From contig CAIYPF010000086.1 of NCBI GenBank assembly GCA_903928015.1, forward strand, positions 1 to 32,383: a stretch of 32,383 nt of DNA, read 5' to 3'. Below the pieces are notes generated by a model. The model made no database searches. It was not told where the DNA came from and saw only the letters and a list, made by a program, of their open reading frames with translations. This DNA is from an uncultured Gammaproteobacteria bacterium (GTDB taxonomy: Bacteria; Pseudomonadota; Gammaproteobacteria; Pseudomonadales; UBA5518). A program made the translations under genes and the position numbers. Of the stretch, positions 1 through 7,182 are shown piece by piece; within the stretch, counting starts at the first letter, position 1; the number at the start of each line of letters is the position of its first letter.

Positions 1-1
1 C

Positions 2-814
2 CTGATGCTTGGCCCCGAGGCTCTGCTGCAGCGGTTTCCGTGGATCAGTACCAGCGGCCTTGCCGCCGGTTGCTGGGGACGCAGCGGCGAGGGCTGGTTC
101 GATGGCTACGCCCTGATGCAGGCCTTCCGGCGCAAGGCCGTGTCCTTGGGTGTGGAGTACCGCAGGGCCGAGGTTCGGCGCGTCCTGCTCCGGGGCTCGC
201 GCGCTTGCGGCGTGGAGCTCACCGACGGCAGCCGCATCGACTGCGCCATGGTGGTGAATGCCTCGGGTGCCGACGGCGCGCGTCTCGCCCGCTCGGTCGG
301 CCTGGACATTCCCGTCCACAACAAGAAACGGATGATTTTCACCTTCCGGGCCGAGGACCGCATTGCGGACTGCCCGCTGCTGATCGACACCAACGGCTGC
401 TACGTGCGTCCCGAGGGCGATGGTTTCCTCTGCGGCACCGTGCCTGCGCCGCACAACGACCCCGATGCAGACGGCGATTTCACCGTCGATTGGCCTCTTT
501 TCGATGACGTCATCTGGCCCACTCTGGCGGCGCGCGTCCCTGCCTTCGAGCGGATCCGGCCGGGGCGGGCCTGGGCCGGTCATTACGATATGTGCGACTG
601 GGACAGCAACGTGTTGCTCGGGCACGCTCCGGGCGTCGATGGCCTTCTGCTGGCCAACGGCTTTTCGGGGCACGGCCTGCAGCAATCCCCCGCGGTGGGG
701 CGGGCGCTCGCCGAGCTCATCGTTCATGGGGGCTTTCGCACGCTGGACCTGTCGGAGCTGTCGCCCGCACGGATTACGCAGGGCCGCAGGGTTCTTGAGG
801 CAAACGTCGTCTAG
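2..814 (+). CDS. FAD-dependent oxidoreductase (DAO/FOXRED1-like), 3' part
   Basis: The reading frame is open from the window edge, so the N-terminus with the Rossmann GxGxxG motif lies outside. About 270 residues remain. The visible part has the DAO-superfamily layout: a substrate-domain segment (GEGWFDGYALMQAF), a strand leading to VVNASGADG, which is the usual FAD-contact region, and a C-terminal GLLLANGFSGHGLQQSPAVG segment. That last motif is typical of the FOXRED1 / glycine oxidase / D-amino-acid dehydrogenase group, where it closes over the FAD. The family oxidises amines or amino acids with FAD, usually in the cytoplasm or at the inner membrane; the substrate cannot be told here. The gene is followed by a 110-bp gap and a membrane-protein gene on the same strand. 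Family assignment is fairly firm; the specific enzyme is unknown. Confidence 0.85.
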   Translation: MMLGPEALLQRFPWISTSGLAAGCWGRSGEGWFDGYALMQAFRRKAVSLGVEYRRAEVRRVLLRGSRACGVELTDGSRIDCAMVVNASGADGARLARSVGLDIPVHNKKRMIFTFRAEDRIADCPLLIDTNGCYVRPEGDGFLCGTVPAPHNDPDADGDFTVDWPLFDDVIWPTLAARVPAFERIRPGRAWAGHYDMCDWDSNVLLGHAPGVDGLLLANGFSGHGLQQSPAVGRALAELIVHGGFRTLDLSELSPARITQGRRVLEANVV

Positions 815-924
815 CTCGCCGCCTGTGCTGTTTAACTCGCCACCTTCCTTTGGCTAAAGTGCCGACTGCGGCGGCAGCCCCTGCTGCTGCCGATCCGCGT
901 CTGCGCCCAAAGAGGTCTCACAGC

Positions 925-1704
925 GTGAATTACGCATTCCACACCGCCTTGCTGTCAGTGGGCATGTTCCTGGGCATCGTGCTCATGCTCGAGATCGGGC
1001 GCCGCATGGGCGAAGCCCAGCGCGCGCGCAAGCCCGGCGTCGAGATCAAGGGAAGTAGCGCAGCCGAGGGCGCGGTATTCGGGCTGCTCGGCCTGCTGAT
1101 TGCCTTCACGTTCTCGGGCGCAGCCACGCGGTTCGAGGACCGTCGCCATCTCATCACCGAGGAGGCCAACGATATCGGCACCGCCTGGCTGCGCGTGGAC
1201 TTGCTCCCCTCGGGCGCGCAGCCCGGGATGCGTGATCTGTTCAGGCGCTATCTGGACGCCCGGCTGGAGGCCTACAGTCACGCCAGTGAACCCGAACGTG
1301 CGACTGCGGAATTCTCGAATGCAGCAAAGCTGCAGCAGGAGATATGGTCTGCGGCCATTGCCGCCGCCCGCGAGCCCGGCGCGAGCCCCGACGCCGCCAA
1401 GCTGCTGCTGCCCGCGCTGAACGAGATGATCGACATCACCACCACACGGCTGGTTGCCACGCAGAACCATCCGCCAGTGGCGATATTCGCGATGCTGGGT
1501 GTGCTCAGCATGCTCGGTGGCCTGCTGATCGGTTACGACCAGTCGGGCAAAACCCACCGCGAGACCGTGCACATGCTGGTCTACGCGCTGATCATGTCGG
1601 GTGCGGTATTCGTGATCCTCGATCTGGAGTATCCGCGGATGGGGCTCATCCGCATCGACTCTGCCGACCAGATACTGCTCGATCTGCGATCTGACATGGG
1701 TTGA
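925..1704 (+). CDS. DUF4239-like (bestrophin-like) four-helix membrane protein
   Basis: About 259 residues with four hydrophobic helices: two near the N-terminus (roughly residues 4-24 and 45-65) and two near the C-terminus (roughly 185-205 and 215-235), separated by a soluble helical region of about 110 residues. The layout, and the short motif LEYPRMG just after the last helix, match DUF4239 proteins, which are sometimes annotated as bestrophin-like; their role is not established. I chose the GTG at 925 because AGAGG lies 9 nt upstream and the first membrane helix follows at once. A longer frame from a TTG at 850 would add a low-complexity Ala/Pro stretch and has no good ribosome site. A GC-rich inverted repeat (872-892) lies in the gap after the preceding gene and may be a weak terminator. 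The gene converges with the operon ending at 1749. Confidence 0.7.
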   Translation: MNYAFHTALLSVGMFLGIVLMLEIGRRMGEAQRARKPGVEIKGSSAAEGAVFGLLGLLIAFTFSGAATRFEDRRHLITEEANDIGTAWLRVDLLPSGAQPGMRDLFRRYLDARLEAYSHASEPERATAEFSNAAKLQQEIWSAAIAAAREPGASPDAAKLLLPALNEMIDITTTRLVATQNHPPVAIFAMLGVLSMLGGLLIGYDQSGKTHRETVHMLVYALIMSGAVFVILDLEYPRMGLIRIDSADQILLDLRSDMG

Positions 1705-1748
1705 ACCGGCTGCGCGCAGTGCCCCGCCGCACACGTCGGAGCACCCGT

Positions 1749-2186
1749 TCAGATGATCTCCAGCTGCTGCACCAAGGATGTCCCTGCCAGCTCGGACTGC
1801 AGCTTGTGGAGTTCCGCTGCGATCAGCTCCGCGTTGCAGGATGCACCGCGGAGATCGAACACCAGCCTGGGACATTTGCAGAGCCGCGCGTTGAAGTCGA
1901 ACACGGCCTCGAGGCAGCGGAGCAGGGCGCCCGGATCCGCGATGGGCGCCTGAACCAGGCGCGCCGGCAGCGCGCTCAGCTTGGCGATGGGCCACAGGCA
2001 GCCGGTGTGGTCATCGGCGTTCACGCGTTCGCAGAACAGCGTGCGCTCGGTGGCGTCGAGGCCTGCTGAAGTCTCCATCAGCGCACTCAGCGCGCCCGCA
2101 GCTTCGTCGGCGAAGCCCACCACATGGACCCCGCCACCGCTCAGCGCGGCAGCGAGTTCCTCTGTGGCCCGTGCCTCCGCGTGCAT
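1749..2186 (-). CDS. Hypothetical 145-aa protein, third gene of the MerR-VWA operon
   Basis: No recognised family. The ATG at 2186 lies 8 nt after the stop codon of the VWA gene. A GAGG formed partly by that stop codon sits about 7 nt upstream, which suggests translational coupling. The product is soluble, without signal peptide or membrane segment. It alternates short strands and helices: GGGVHVVGFADEAAGALSAL near the start, a Cys-containing middle (ERTLFC, HTGCLW, RLCKCPRLVFDLRG) and a helical C-terminus. The same frame stays open upstream to 3005, but that part is antisense-like, rich in Arg/Pro, and overlaps the VWA gene in another frame, so I reject the longer start. Its place suggests a partner of the VWA protein. 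Whether it is expressed is inferred from context only. Confidence 0.6.
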   Translation of the reverse strand: MHAEARATEELAAALSGGGVHVVGFADEAAGALSALMETSAGLDATERTLFCERVNADDHTGCLWPIAKLSALPARLVQAPIADPGALLRCLEAVFDFNARLCKCPRLVFDLRGASCNAELIAAELHKLQSELAGTSLVQQLEII

Positions 2187-2194
2187 ACCCGGCC

Positions 2195-3538
2195 TCACGT
2201 GCGGCCAGAGGGTGGCGGCATGCGCTTGCCCTGTTCGAGTTTGCGTCGCAAATACGAGGGCATCTCTGCTTCGTCCTTGACCGAGAAACTCGGCTCGACC
2301 TCTTCGATCGAGGTGAGCCTCGAACTCATGGCCCGTGATTTGTAGACCGTTTCCTTGGCGAATTCCTCGGTCCGACGCGCCTCGGCGTGCACCCGGAGCG
2401 CCTTCAGACCTTCCGCCACCCACGGGTTCTCGCCCGCTTCCTGCTCTGCCTTGCGCAGGATCTGGTCTACCTGATCCCAACGGCCGCGGCGCGCTGCGGT
2501 GCGTGCCTCGAGTTGCAGTTCGGCTGCGCGCAGTTCCTGTGCACGGGCCTTGACCCTCGCGTCCTCCGCGAGCGCCGAGAAGGCTCCTGCCGGCAGCGTT
2601 GGCAGCGAGAGGGTCTGCTCCAGCACCAGTGTGCGGTCGGTCTGGCATTCGTCGAGGCTGACCGAGACGCGCAGGAGCTGATCGAGCGTGACGCCCGGTC
2701 CGCATAGGCGTGCCGGCACGGTGATGGAGACCAGCGCCCAGCCTTCCGCGCCGAAGGCGAGGTCTGGCAGGGCCCAGCGGCCGTCGTTTTCTTGCGCGTA
2801 GTCGTTCAGAACCTTTGCCTTGACGCCATCGGGCGTCTGCAGCGACAGGCGCAGCTTGCGGGCGCAGAGCGCGCGCATCAGCTCGAACTCCGCGGTGAAG
2901 GGGTCGAGCAGGTCCTCGGCGGTATCGCCGTAGTAGCCCTGACCCTGACCGGCCTTGGCCATGCCCATCATCAGGTCTTCGTTGAAGCCGTTGCCGAGGC
3001 CGCACGTGGAGGTGCTCACGCCCGAGGCCGCCATGGTGCTCACATGGGGCGCGATATCCTCGAGCGAGTCCGGGCCCTCGTTGGCGCAGCCGTCCGAGAG
3101 CAGCATTACCCGGCTGATGTAGTTGTCGGTGGCACCGAGCGCCGCCTGCTCTGCGCCGGCCAGCCAGCCGCCGAAGAGTGCGGTCATGCCGCGTGACTCC
3201 ACCTGCGCCAGCGCCCGGTGGAAAACCGCCGTATCGGTGACGTTCTGCGCGGGGACGATCGTATCGACGGTGCTGTCGTAGGCGATGACGGAAGCGCGAT
3301 CCTGCGGACCGAGGCGGTCGATGATCATGCCCACGCAGCGCTTGGCTTCCTCGAGCGGCCGGCCCGACATGGAGCCGGAGCGGTCGATCACCAGCGCCAG
3401 GTTGAGCGCCTTGCGCCGTGCCTGCAGGGCGGGCGCGGCGGGCGCCTTCACGCGCACCAGCGCCAGGCAGGCGTTGTTGTGGCCTTCGAGCAGGGCGTCG
3501 CGCAGTGGCGTGATGCCGAGGCTGATGGTGTTGCTCAT
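2195..3538 (-). CDS. von Willebrand factor A domain protein
   Basis: About 447 residues. A VWA fold starts near residue 45. The metal-ion-dependent adhesion site is complete: DRSGS at residues 52-56, a Thr in GMTALFGG, and an Asp in LLSDGCANEG. The middle (about 215-330) is a beta-rich segment, and the C-terminus is a long charged helical region (ARVKARAQELRAAELQLEAR), probably coiled coil, ending in a Pro/Arg tail. There is no signal peptide or membrane helix, so the protein is probably cytoplasmic. VWA domains of this sort bind protein partners in a Mg2+-dependent way. The start at 3538 overlaps the stop of the preceding MerR-like gene (ATGA), so the two are coupled; an in-frame ATG at 3568 would lie inside that gene and is less likely. 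Function beyond metal-dependent protein binding is unknown. Confidence 0.85.
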   Translation of the reverse strand: MSNTISLGITPLRDALLEGHNNACLALVRVKAPAAPALQARRKALNLALVIDRSGSMSGRPLEEAKRCVGMIIDRLGPQDRASVIAYDSTVDTIVPAQNVTDTAVFHRALAQVESRGMTALFGGWLAGAEQAALGATDNYISRVMLLSDGCANEGPDSLEDIAPHVSTMAASGVSTSTCGLGNGFNEDLMMGMAKAGQGQGYYGDTAEDLLDPFTAEFELMRALCARKLRLSLQTPDGVKAKVLNDYAQENDGRWALPDLAFGAEGWALVSITVPARLCGPGVTLDQLLRVSVSLDECQTDRTLVLEQTLSLPTLPAGAFSALAEDARVKARAQELRAAELQLEARTAARRGRWDQVDQILRKAEQEAGENPWVAEGLKALRVHAEARRTEEFAKETVYKSRAMSSRLTSIEEVEPSFSVKDEAEMPSYLRRKLEQGKRMPPPSGRT

Positions 3539-4203
3539 GGTTGTTTGCCTCCCTTGGCAGTTATCCATTCGATGATCGAGGCCGTGATGGCGCGCCCCAC
3601 GGCGTCGGCACCATCAAGGCCCAGATTGCGTAGCCGATCCGTCTCGATCAGCAGGTGTATGTCCTCGTCCAGCGCGATGCGTGTCATCTGCGTGGCCCGG
3701 GGCTGCGTGCTCTCTCCGGTGAGCTGTTTCATGGAGAACATCAGGTCCGCGCGCCGTTGGCGCTGCGAGGCCAGCCGCTGCAGCGGTGGGGCGACCGGCT
3801 CGCTCACCTTGCCGCCCGCGAGGGTGCTTTCCCGGATGCGCTTTGCAGCCATCAGCGCCGGGTTGGGCCTTCCCTGGCCCGGGACCAGCAGTAACAGGTC
3901 TTCGAGCGGCGTAAGCGCGAAGTGCTGCGTGACCTTGGCGAGCGGCCAGCCGTCTGCCACCAGGGCGCGTGCCGCCACCAGTTCGACCAGGTGGCGCCAT
4001 GTGTAGATGGCTTCCTTGCCCTGGCGCTCGGGGCGGGAAAGGATGTCGCGCTGGGCGTAATCCCTCACCAACCGTGCCGAGAGCTCGTCCGTGTCGTTTG
4101 CCGCGCCGAGGCCCAGCCCCGCGCAGACAGTGGTTGCCAGCCGGGCCAGGTCCTCTGCCGAGCCGCTGAAATCCTTGAAGACCTCCAGTGGCGGGTTCTG
4201 CAT
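3535..4203 (-). CDS. MerR-like DNA-binding regulator
   Basis: About 222 residues. A MerR-type winged helix-turn-helix is visible at residues 38-95 (LVRDYAQRDILSRPERQG, then YTWRHLVELVAARALVADGW). It is displaced from the extreme N-terminus where classical MerR proteins carry it. The rest is helical and lacks the metal-binding cysteines of metal-sensing MerR proteins, so the signal is probably not a metal ion. I chose ATG 4203 because GGAG lies 6 nt upstream; upstream ATG codons at 4215 and 4269 have poor sites, and the latter lies upstream of the predicted promoter. First gene of a three-gene operon, overlapping the VWA gene by 4 nt. It probably regulates its own operon through the half-site cluster at its promoter (inference). 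Confidence 0.75.
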   Translation of the reverse strand: MQNPPLEVFKDFSGSAEDLARLATTVCAGLGLGAANDTDELSARLVRDYAQRDILSRPERQGKEAIYTWRHLVELVAARALVADGWPLAKVTQHFALTPLEDLLLLVPGQGRPNPALMAAKRIRESTLAGGKVSEPVAPPLQRLASQRQRRADLMFSMKQLTGESTQPRATQMTRIALDEDIHLLIETDRLRNLGLDGADAVGRAITASIIEWITAKGGKQP

Positions 4204-4279
4204 TGAAGGCTCCATTGAATGGCAATGACGTTGAATGATGGCGACGTTAGGAGTCGATGTCAATGACATTGATCAATGT
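4201..4279. promoter_or_regulatory. Cluster of CATTG/CAATG half-sites (candidate operator)
   Basis: Six copies of the pentamer CATTG or its complement CAATG lie at 4201, 4213, 4223, 4261, 4267 and 4274. They make a perfect 14-bp palindrome ACATTGATCAATGT (4266-4279) next to the -35 box and two direct copies of CAATGACrTTGA (4223-4234 and 4261-4272) flanking the promoter. The sites overlap the predicted promoter and leader, so a bound protein would affect transcription. The natural candidate is the MerR-like protein encoded directly downstream. Confidence 0.45.
4235..4263 (-). promoter_or_regulatory. Predicted sigma70-type promoter of the MerR-VWA operon
   Basis: On the minus strand a perfect -35 hexamer TTGACA (4263 to 4258) is followed after 17 nt by CATCAT (4240 to 4235), which matches the -10 consensus in four of six positions. 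Transcription would begin near 4228, leaving a leader of about 25 nt before ATG 4203. This patch is clearly richer in A+T than its surroundings. Confidence 0.5.
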
Positions 4280-4393
4280 TTTTCAAGGCTCGTCCGGGCT
4301 CGGGCGCAACCGGGCGGCGATCCGCTTTGGCACCCGGGCTGTCAGCCCGTGGCGGCGGAGTCCATGCCTGTGGAATGCAGTCTGACGAGGGTT

Positions 4394-4412
4394 AGCCTCA
4401 GGAGATGAGGCT
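4394..4412 (-). terminator. 7-bp stem-loop downstream of the phosphotransferase gene
   Basis: AGCCTCA-GGAGA-TGAGGCT forms a perfect 7-bp stem with a 5-nt loop, 24 nt past the stop codon of the APH-like gene. No T-tract follows on the minus strand, so it would be a weak or Rho-assisted terminator. A second stem (CGGGCT-GTC-AGCCCG) lies at 4335-4349 in the same 232-bp intergenic gap. Confidence 0.3.
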
Positions 4413-4435
4413 GAGGAAAGGACGGCCTTCCGGAT

Positions 4436-5800
4436 TCAATAACGGATGCTGCGGTCTGCCATTTCGCCCATTGCCCGTCGCAGCAGCGCACGCTCCCTTA
4501 CGCTGCGCCAGAGCAGGAAATCCAGGAAGGCCACATCGCTTTCGCGGGCAGCGGCCGGTGCTCTTGCGATCAACGCGGCCATGGCCTCGGCCTGGCTGGC
4601 GAATCGCTGCCCGAGCAACAGGCCGGCACGCTCGATGTCTTCGGCCTCGTAGCGGGCTCTGCCGTAACGAAGCAAGGAGTCCTGGATCTTCTGCAATTGC
4701 ACAAGGCGGTTCAGCCGGTGGCTCACGAAGACTTCCTTCGCCGCCGGCAGCAGGACCGATGAGAGCGAGTCTTCGATGTAATTGCCGAGGAAATCGAGTT
4801 CGAAGGCGGAGTCATCGAGCACAGGCTCCGCAGGCAATTCCCGCCCGGCAAGTCCCGCCAACTTGCGCAGCATCTCGTGGCGGTTGGCATGGCCCCAGAT
4901 GTAGAGCATCGCCATGTCGAGTTGCACGTTCGGTCGCGACAGCGCCCGGTGAATGCCGACGCACCATTCGCCGATGACCAGCACCACGGCATAGTCGAGC
5001 GCGCGGTGGTTCACCGCCTTGCCGCTGCTCGCGGCGAAATCCGCGACCAGTTGCTCTGGCGAGCCGAATGAGACGCCGAGCGCCCGGCACAGGATGCAGG
5101 CGAGATCCTCCAGCGGATGCCCCACACGCACCAGTTCCCAGTCGATCAGCGCGGCGATCTCGCCGTTCGGACGGAACAGGAAATTCCCGGGCCCCACGTC
5201 GCCGTGGACCAGCACCGCGGGCTCGGTCGCATCGGGCACGTTGTGCTTCAGCCACTCCAGCGCATAGTCCACCGCCGGATCCTTGAAGCTCACCGTGTCG
5301 GTGTAGAGCTGCTGCCACACGGCGAGGATGCTGCTCACGGCCTCGCCGACCGTATCGACCCCTGCGTATTCCGCCAGACCCAGTTCGTCTGGCGGGATGC
5401 GTTGCAGATCCACCACGCAATCGATCAGCGCGCGCTCCATGGCGCGTTGCTCGGCCGGCGGCAGGCTCGCCTGGTAGCTGGTCTGGCCCTCGATGTGTTC
5501 CATCAGGATCGCGTTCAGTTCCGGCGAGAAGGCGATCACGCCCGGGGCCGGATAGCCGCGATCCGAGATGGGTTTCAGGAAGGACCACTCCCGCGCCAGC
5601 GTGAACTGCGTGCCTGAGAGCGGCCCTTCGCCCGAGTCCACGCGCAGGAACACGGGTGCCGCAGCCCCGCGGTTCACCTTGTAGCTGCGGCGCGAGGCAC
5701 CGCCCGGGATCAGCGCGAGCTCCGTAACGGGCACGCCCAGCTCCAGCTCTACCCAGGCGCGCAGCCTCGCTTCGAGGTCTGTATACATCGACGAATCCAT
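4436..5800 (-). CDS. APH-family (aminoglycoside phosphotransferase-like) kinase
   Basis: About 454 residues with a protein-kinase-like APH fold. The catalytic loop HGDVGPGNFLF (residues 199-209) supplies the catalytic Asp201 and Asn206. The metal-binding Asp is at 220 in IDWE. An N-terminal lobe with GGASRRSYKV corresponds to the nucleotide loop. After the roughly 330-residue kinase core there is an extra helical C-terminal region of about 120 residues. The form resembles the ACAD10/11-like phosphotransferases, which act on hydroxyacyl or other small metabolites, more than drug-resistance enzymes. The ATG at 5800 has GGAAG upstream; a TTG at 5821 would overlap the preceding gene. Last gene of a minus-strand run with a LuxR regulator and a DUF7064-type protein. 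Substrate not deducible. Confidence 0.8.
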   Translation of the reverse strand: MDSSMYTDLEARLRAWVELELGVPVTELALIPGGASRRSYKVNRGAAAPVFLRVDSGEGPLSGTQFTLAREWSFLKPISDRGYPAPGVIAFSPELNAILMEHIEGQTSYQASLPPAEQRAMERALIDCVVDLQRIPPDELGLAEYAGVDTVGEAVSSILAVWQQLYTDTVSFKDPAVDYALEWLKHNVPDATEPAVLVHGDVGPGNFLFRPNGEIAALIDWELVRVGHPLEDLACILCRALGVSFGSPEQLVADFAASSGKAVNHRALDYAVVLVIGEWCVGIHRALSRPNVQLDMAMLYIWGHANRHEMLRKLAGLAGRELPAEPVLDDSAFELDFLGNYIEDSLSSVLLPAAKEVFVSHRLNRLVQLQKIQDSLLRYGRARYEAEDIERAGLLLGQRFASQAEAMAALIARAPAAARESDVAFLDFLLWRSVRERALLRRAMGEMADRSIRY

Positions 5801-5813
5801 TCGTCTCTTCCTC

Positions 5814-6926
5814 TCAGGCAATGATGGCGAGACTGGTCAGCACCAGCCGGATCAATTCGGCCTGACGGTGCACATTGGTCTTGCTGAAGACCGAGCGCAG
5901 CTGCGTGCGCGCGGTGTTCTCGGAGATGCCGAGCTTGTCTGCGGCGATGGCGATGGACGAGCCCTGCAGCAACTCGTCGATCAGCGCGATCTCGGCGGGA
6001 GACAGGCCATAGAGTTGCCCGAAGCGTCCGAGGTAGATGTCGCGGTTGCTCACCTCGTCATTCAGGAAAACCGCTACTCCCCGGAGCTCCCTTGGCACGG
6101 GGTTTCCAGCAGGGGAGATGGGGCGCAGCAGCACCTGGATGTACTCGCCCGTCTGCGGGCCTGTGAGGCGAAGGAACTGCCGTTCGCCCTCGCCGGCGTG
6201 GTGCATGGACGCTATCGCGTTCTCGAGCCGTGCGCCGCCGTTGCCGCCACCACCACAGAGCCTGCCCTGGTCCACACGCAGCAGCGAAGATGACGCCAGC
6301 AGGAGCTGCGCCATTTCATTCACGCGCACGATGCGCCCGGCCTCGTCGATGATCACGAGGCCGAAGGCGAGCTGGTCCAGCGCGCCAATGTGGGCGCTGC
6401 GTTCGAGCAGCAGGCGCCGGCGCTGCTCGTGCAGACGGAAGGCGCTCTCGAAAAACGGCAGAAGCCGCGACATCAGCGACTTCTCGAGCACGCTGAACGG
6501 ATTCTCGGGCTGACACCGGGACAGGCGGATGTATGTGGTCTGCCCGTCGGTCGCCACCACGTTCAACGCGAGGACGTCGGTGGTGCCGCCGGGCGCCAGA
6601 ACCTGCCTGTAGAAAGAACTGGACTCGAGTGCCTCGGGGGAGATCACGTCATCGAGCGACACAGGCACGCTCGCAGCGATGCCCCGGAAAGGATCGTCGC
6701 GGTACCCGATGGCGCGGTAGATGTCCTCGAACTCGACATCCGTCTGGTAGGAGTAGAGCTCGCCAAAGTCTCCCGTGGAGGGCATGCGCAGGATGAGCGT
6801 GCAGGTATCGAGGTGCATCGCTCGCGTGAGGCTGGCGAAAAACGGTGTCCAGCTGCCGCCTGCTTCCACGGCCCGGAAAAGATCGAGCAACAGCTGCTCG
6901 AAGCTCACGCTACTGCGCGCAGTCAT
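5814..6926 (-). CDS. LuxR-type transcriptional regulator with PAS-like sensor
   Basis: About 370 residues. The C-terminal LuxR/GerE helix-turn-helix spans roughly 305-365 (YGLSPAEIALIDELLQGSS, then LGISENTARTQLRSVFSKTN). In front lies a PAS-like segment (GALDQLAFGLVIIDEAGRIV, about 195-300) and, before it, an N-terminal region of about 180 residues that may be a GAF- or autoinducer-like sensor. There are no membrane helices. The ATG at 6926 has a strong GGAGGAG about 8 nt upstream and shares one base with the stop of the small upstream ORF (TGATG), so the two are probably coupled. It is a LuxR solo without a nearby LuxI synthase and likely controls the neighbouring metabolic genes. Confidence 0.85.
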   Translation of the reverse strand: MTARSSVSFEQLLLDLFRAVEAGGSWTPFFASLTRAMHLDTCTLILRMPSTGDFGELYSYQTDVEFEDIYRAIGYRDDPFRGIAASVPVSLDDVISPEALESSSFYRQVLAPGGTTDVLALNVVATDGQTTYIRLSRCQPENPFSVLEKSLMSRLLPFFESAFRLHEQRRRLLLERSAHIGALDQLAFGLVIIDEAGRIVRVNEMAQLLLASSSLLRVDQGRLCGGGGNGGARLENAIASMHHAGEGERQFLRLTGPQTGEYIQVLLRPISPAGNPVPRELRGVAVFLNDEVSNRDIYLGRFGQLYGLSPAEIALIDELLQGSSIAIAADKLGISENTARTQLRSVFSKTNVHRQAELIRLVLTSLAIIA

Positions 6927-7141
6927 CAGGTTTGCTCCTCCGGCAACGACCGGCCCGGAACAGCTCCCCACCCTGAGATCGCCAGCGCGAACATTCCTTG
7001 CGGATCCGTGAAGCTGTCGAATTCCGCGACATGTGCCGCGCTCCCGGACGTCTGACACCGTGCAGCTGTCGCGTGGAAAGTCCCCGCGTTGCTCCGTCCA
7101 TTCAGGCCGTTGAAGAATTTCACGAGATCCAGCGTTTTCAT
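6926..7141 (-). CDS. Hypothetical 71-aa protein coupled to the LuxR gene
   Basis: An ATG at 7141 opens a 71-codon frame that ends in a TGA overlapping the LuxR start by one base. The predicted protein begins MKTLDLVKFFNGLNG, a short amphipathic helix, and continues with a polar Ser/Ala/Thr-rich middle and a hydrophobic stretch (GMFALAISGWGAVPG). One cysteine, no recognised domain. The start has only a weak AAAGAA ribosome site. It fills the gap between the DUF7064-type gene (stop at 7183) and the regulator, and third codon positions are largely G/C like real genes here. It could be a true small protein or only a leader whose translation drives LuxR synthesis. Confidence 0.45.
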   Translation of the reverse strand: MKTLDLVKFFNGLNGRSNAGTFHATAARCQTSGSAAHVAEFDSFTDPQGMFALAISGWGAVPGRSLPEEQT

Positions 7142-7182
7142 GTTCTTTGTCTGTACCGCGCGACGTGCCGTTCGCGCTCTCC

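Noticed and set aside
955..1995. 346-codon minus-strand frame across the DUF4239-like gene
   Set aside because: It is antisense to a convincing membrane protein, has shadow-type composition and no ribosome site.
2187..3005. Long version of the 145-aa gene reaching to 3005
   Set aside because: It overlaps the VWA gene in another frame and has Arg/Pro-rich shadow composition; only the part after 2186 looks like a real protein.
4436..5800. Aminoglycoside-resistance gene
   Set aside because: The protein has the general APH fold but an extra C-terminal region and a metabolic neighbourhood; nothing points to a drug as substrate.
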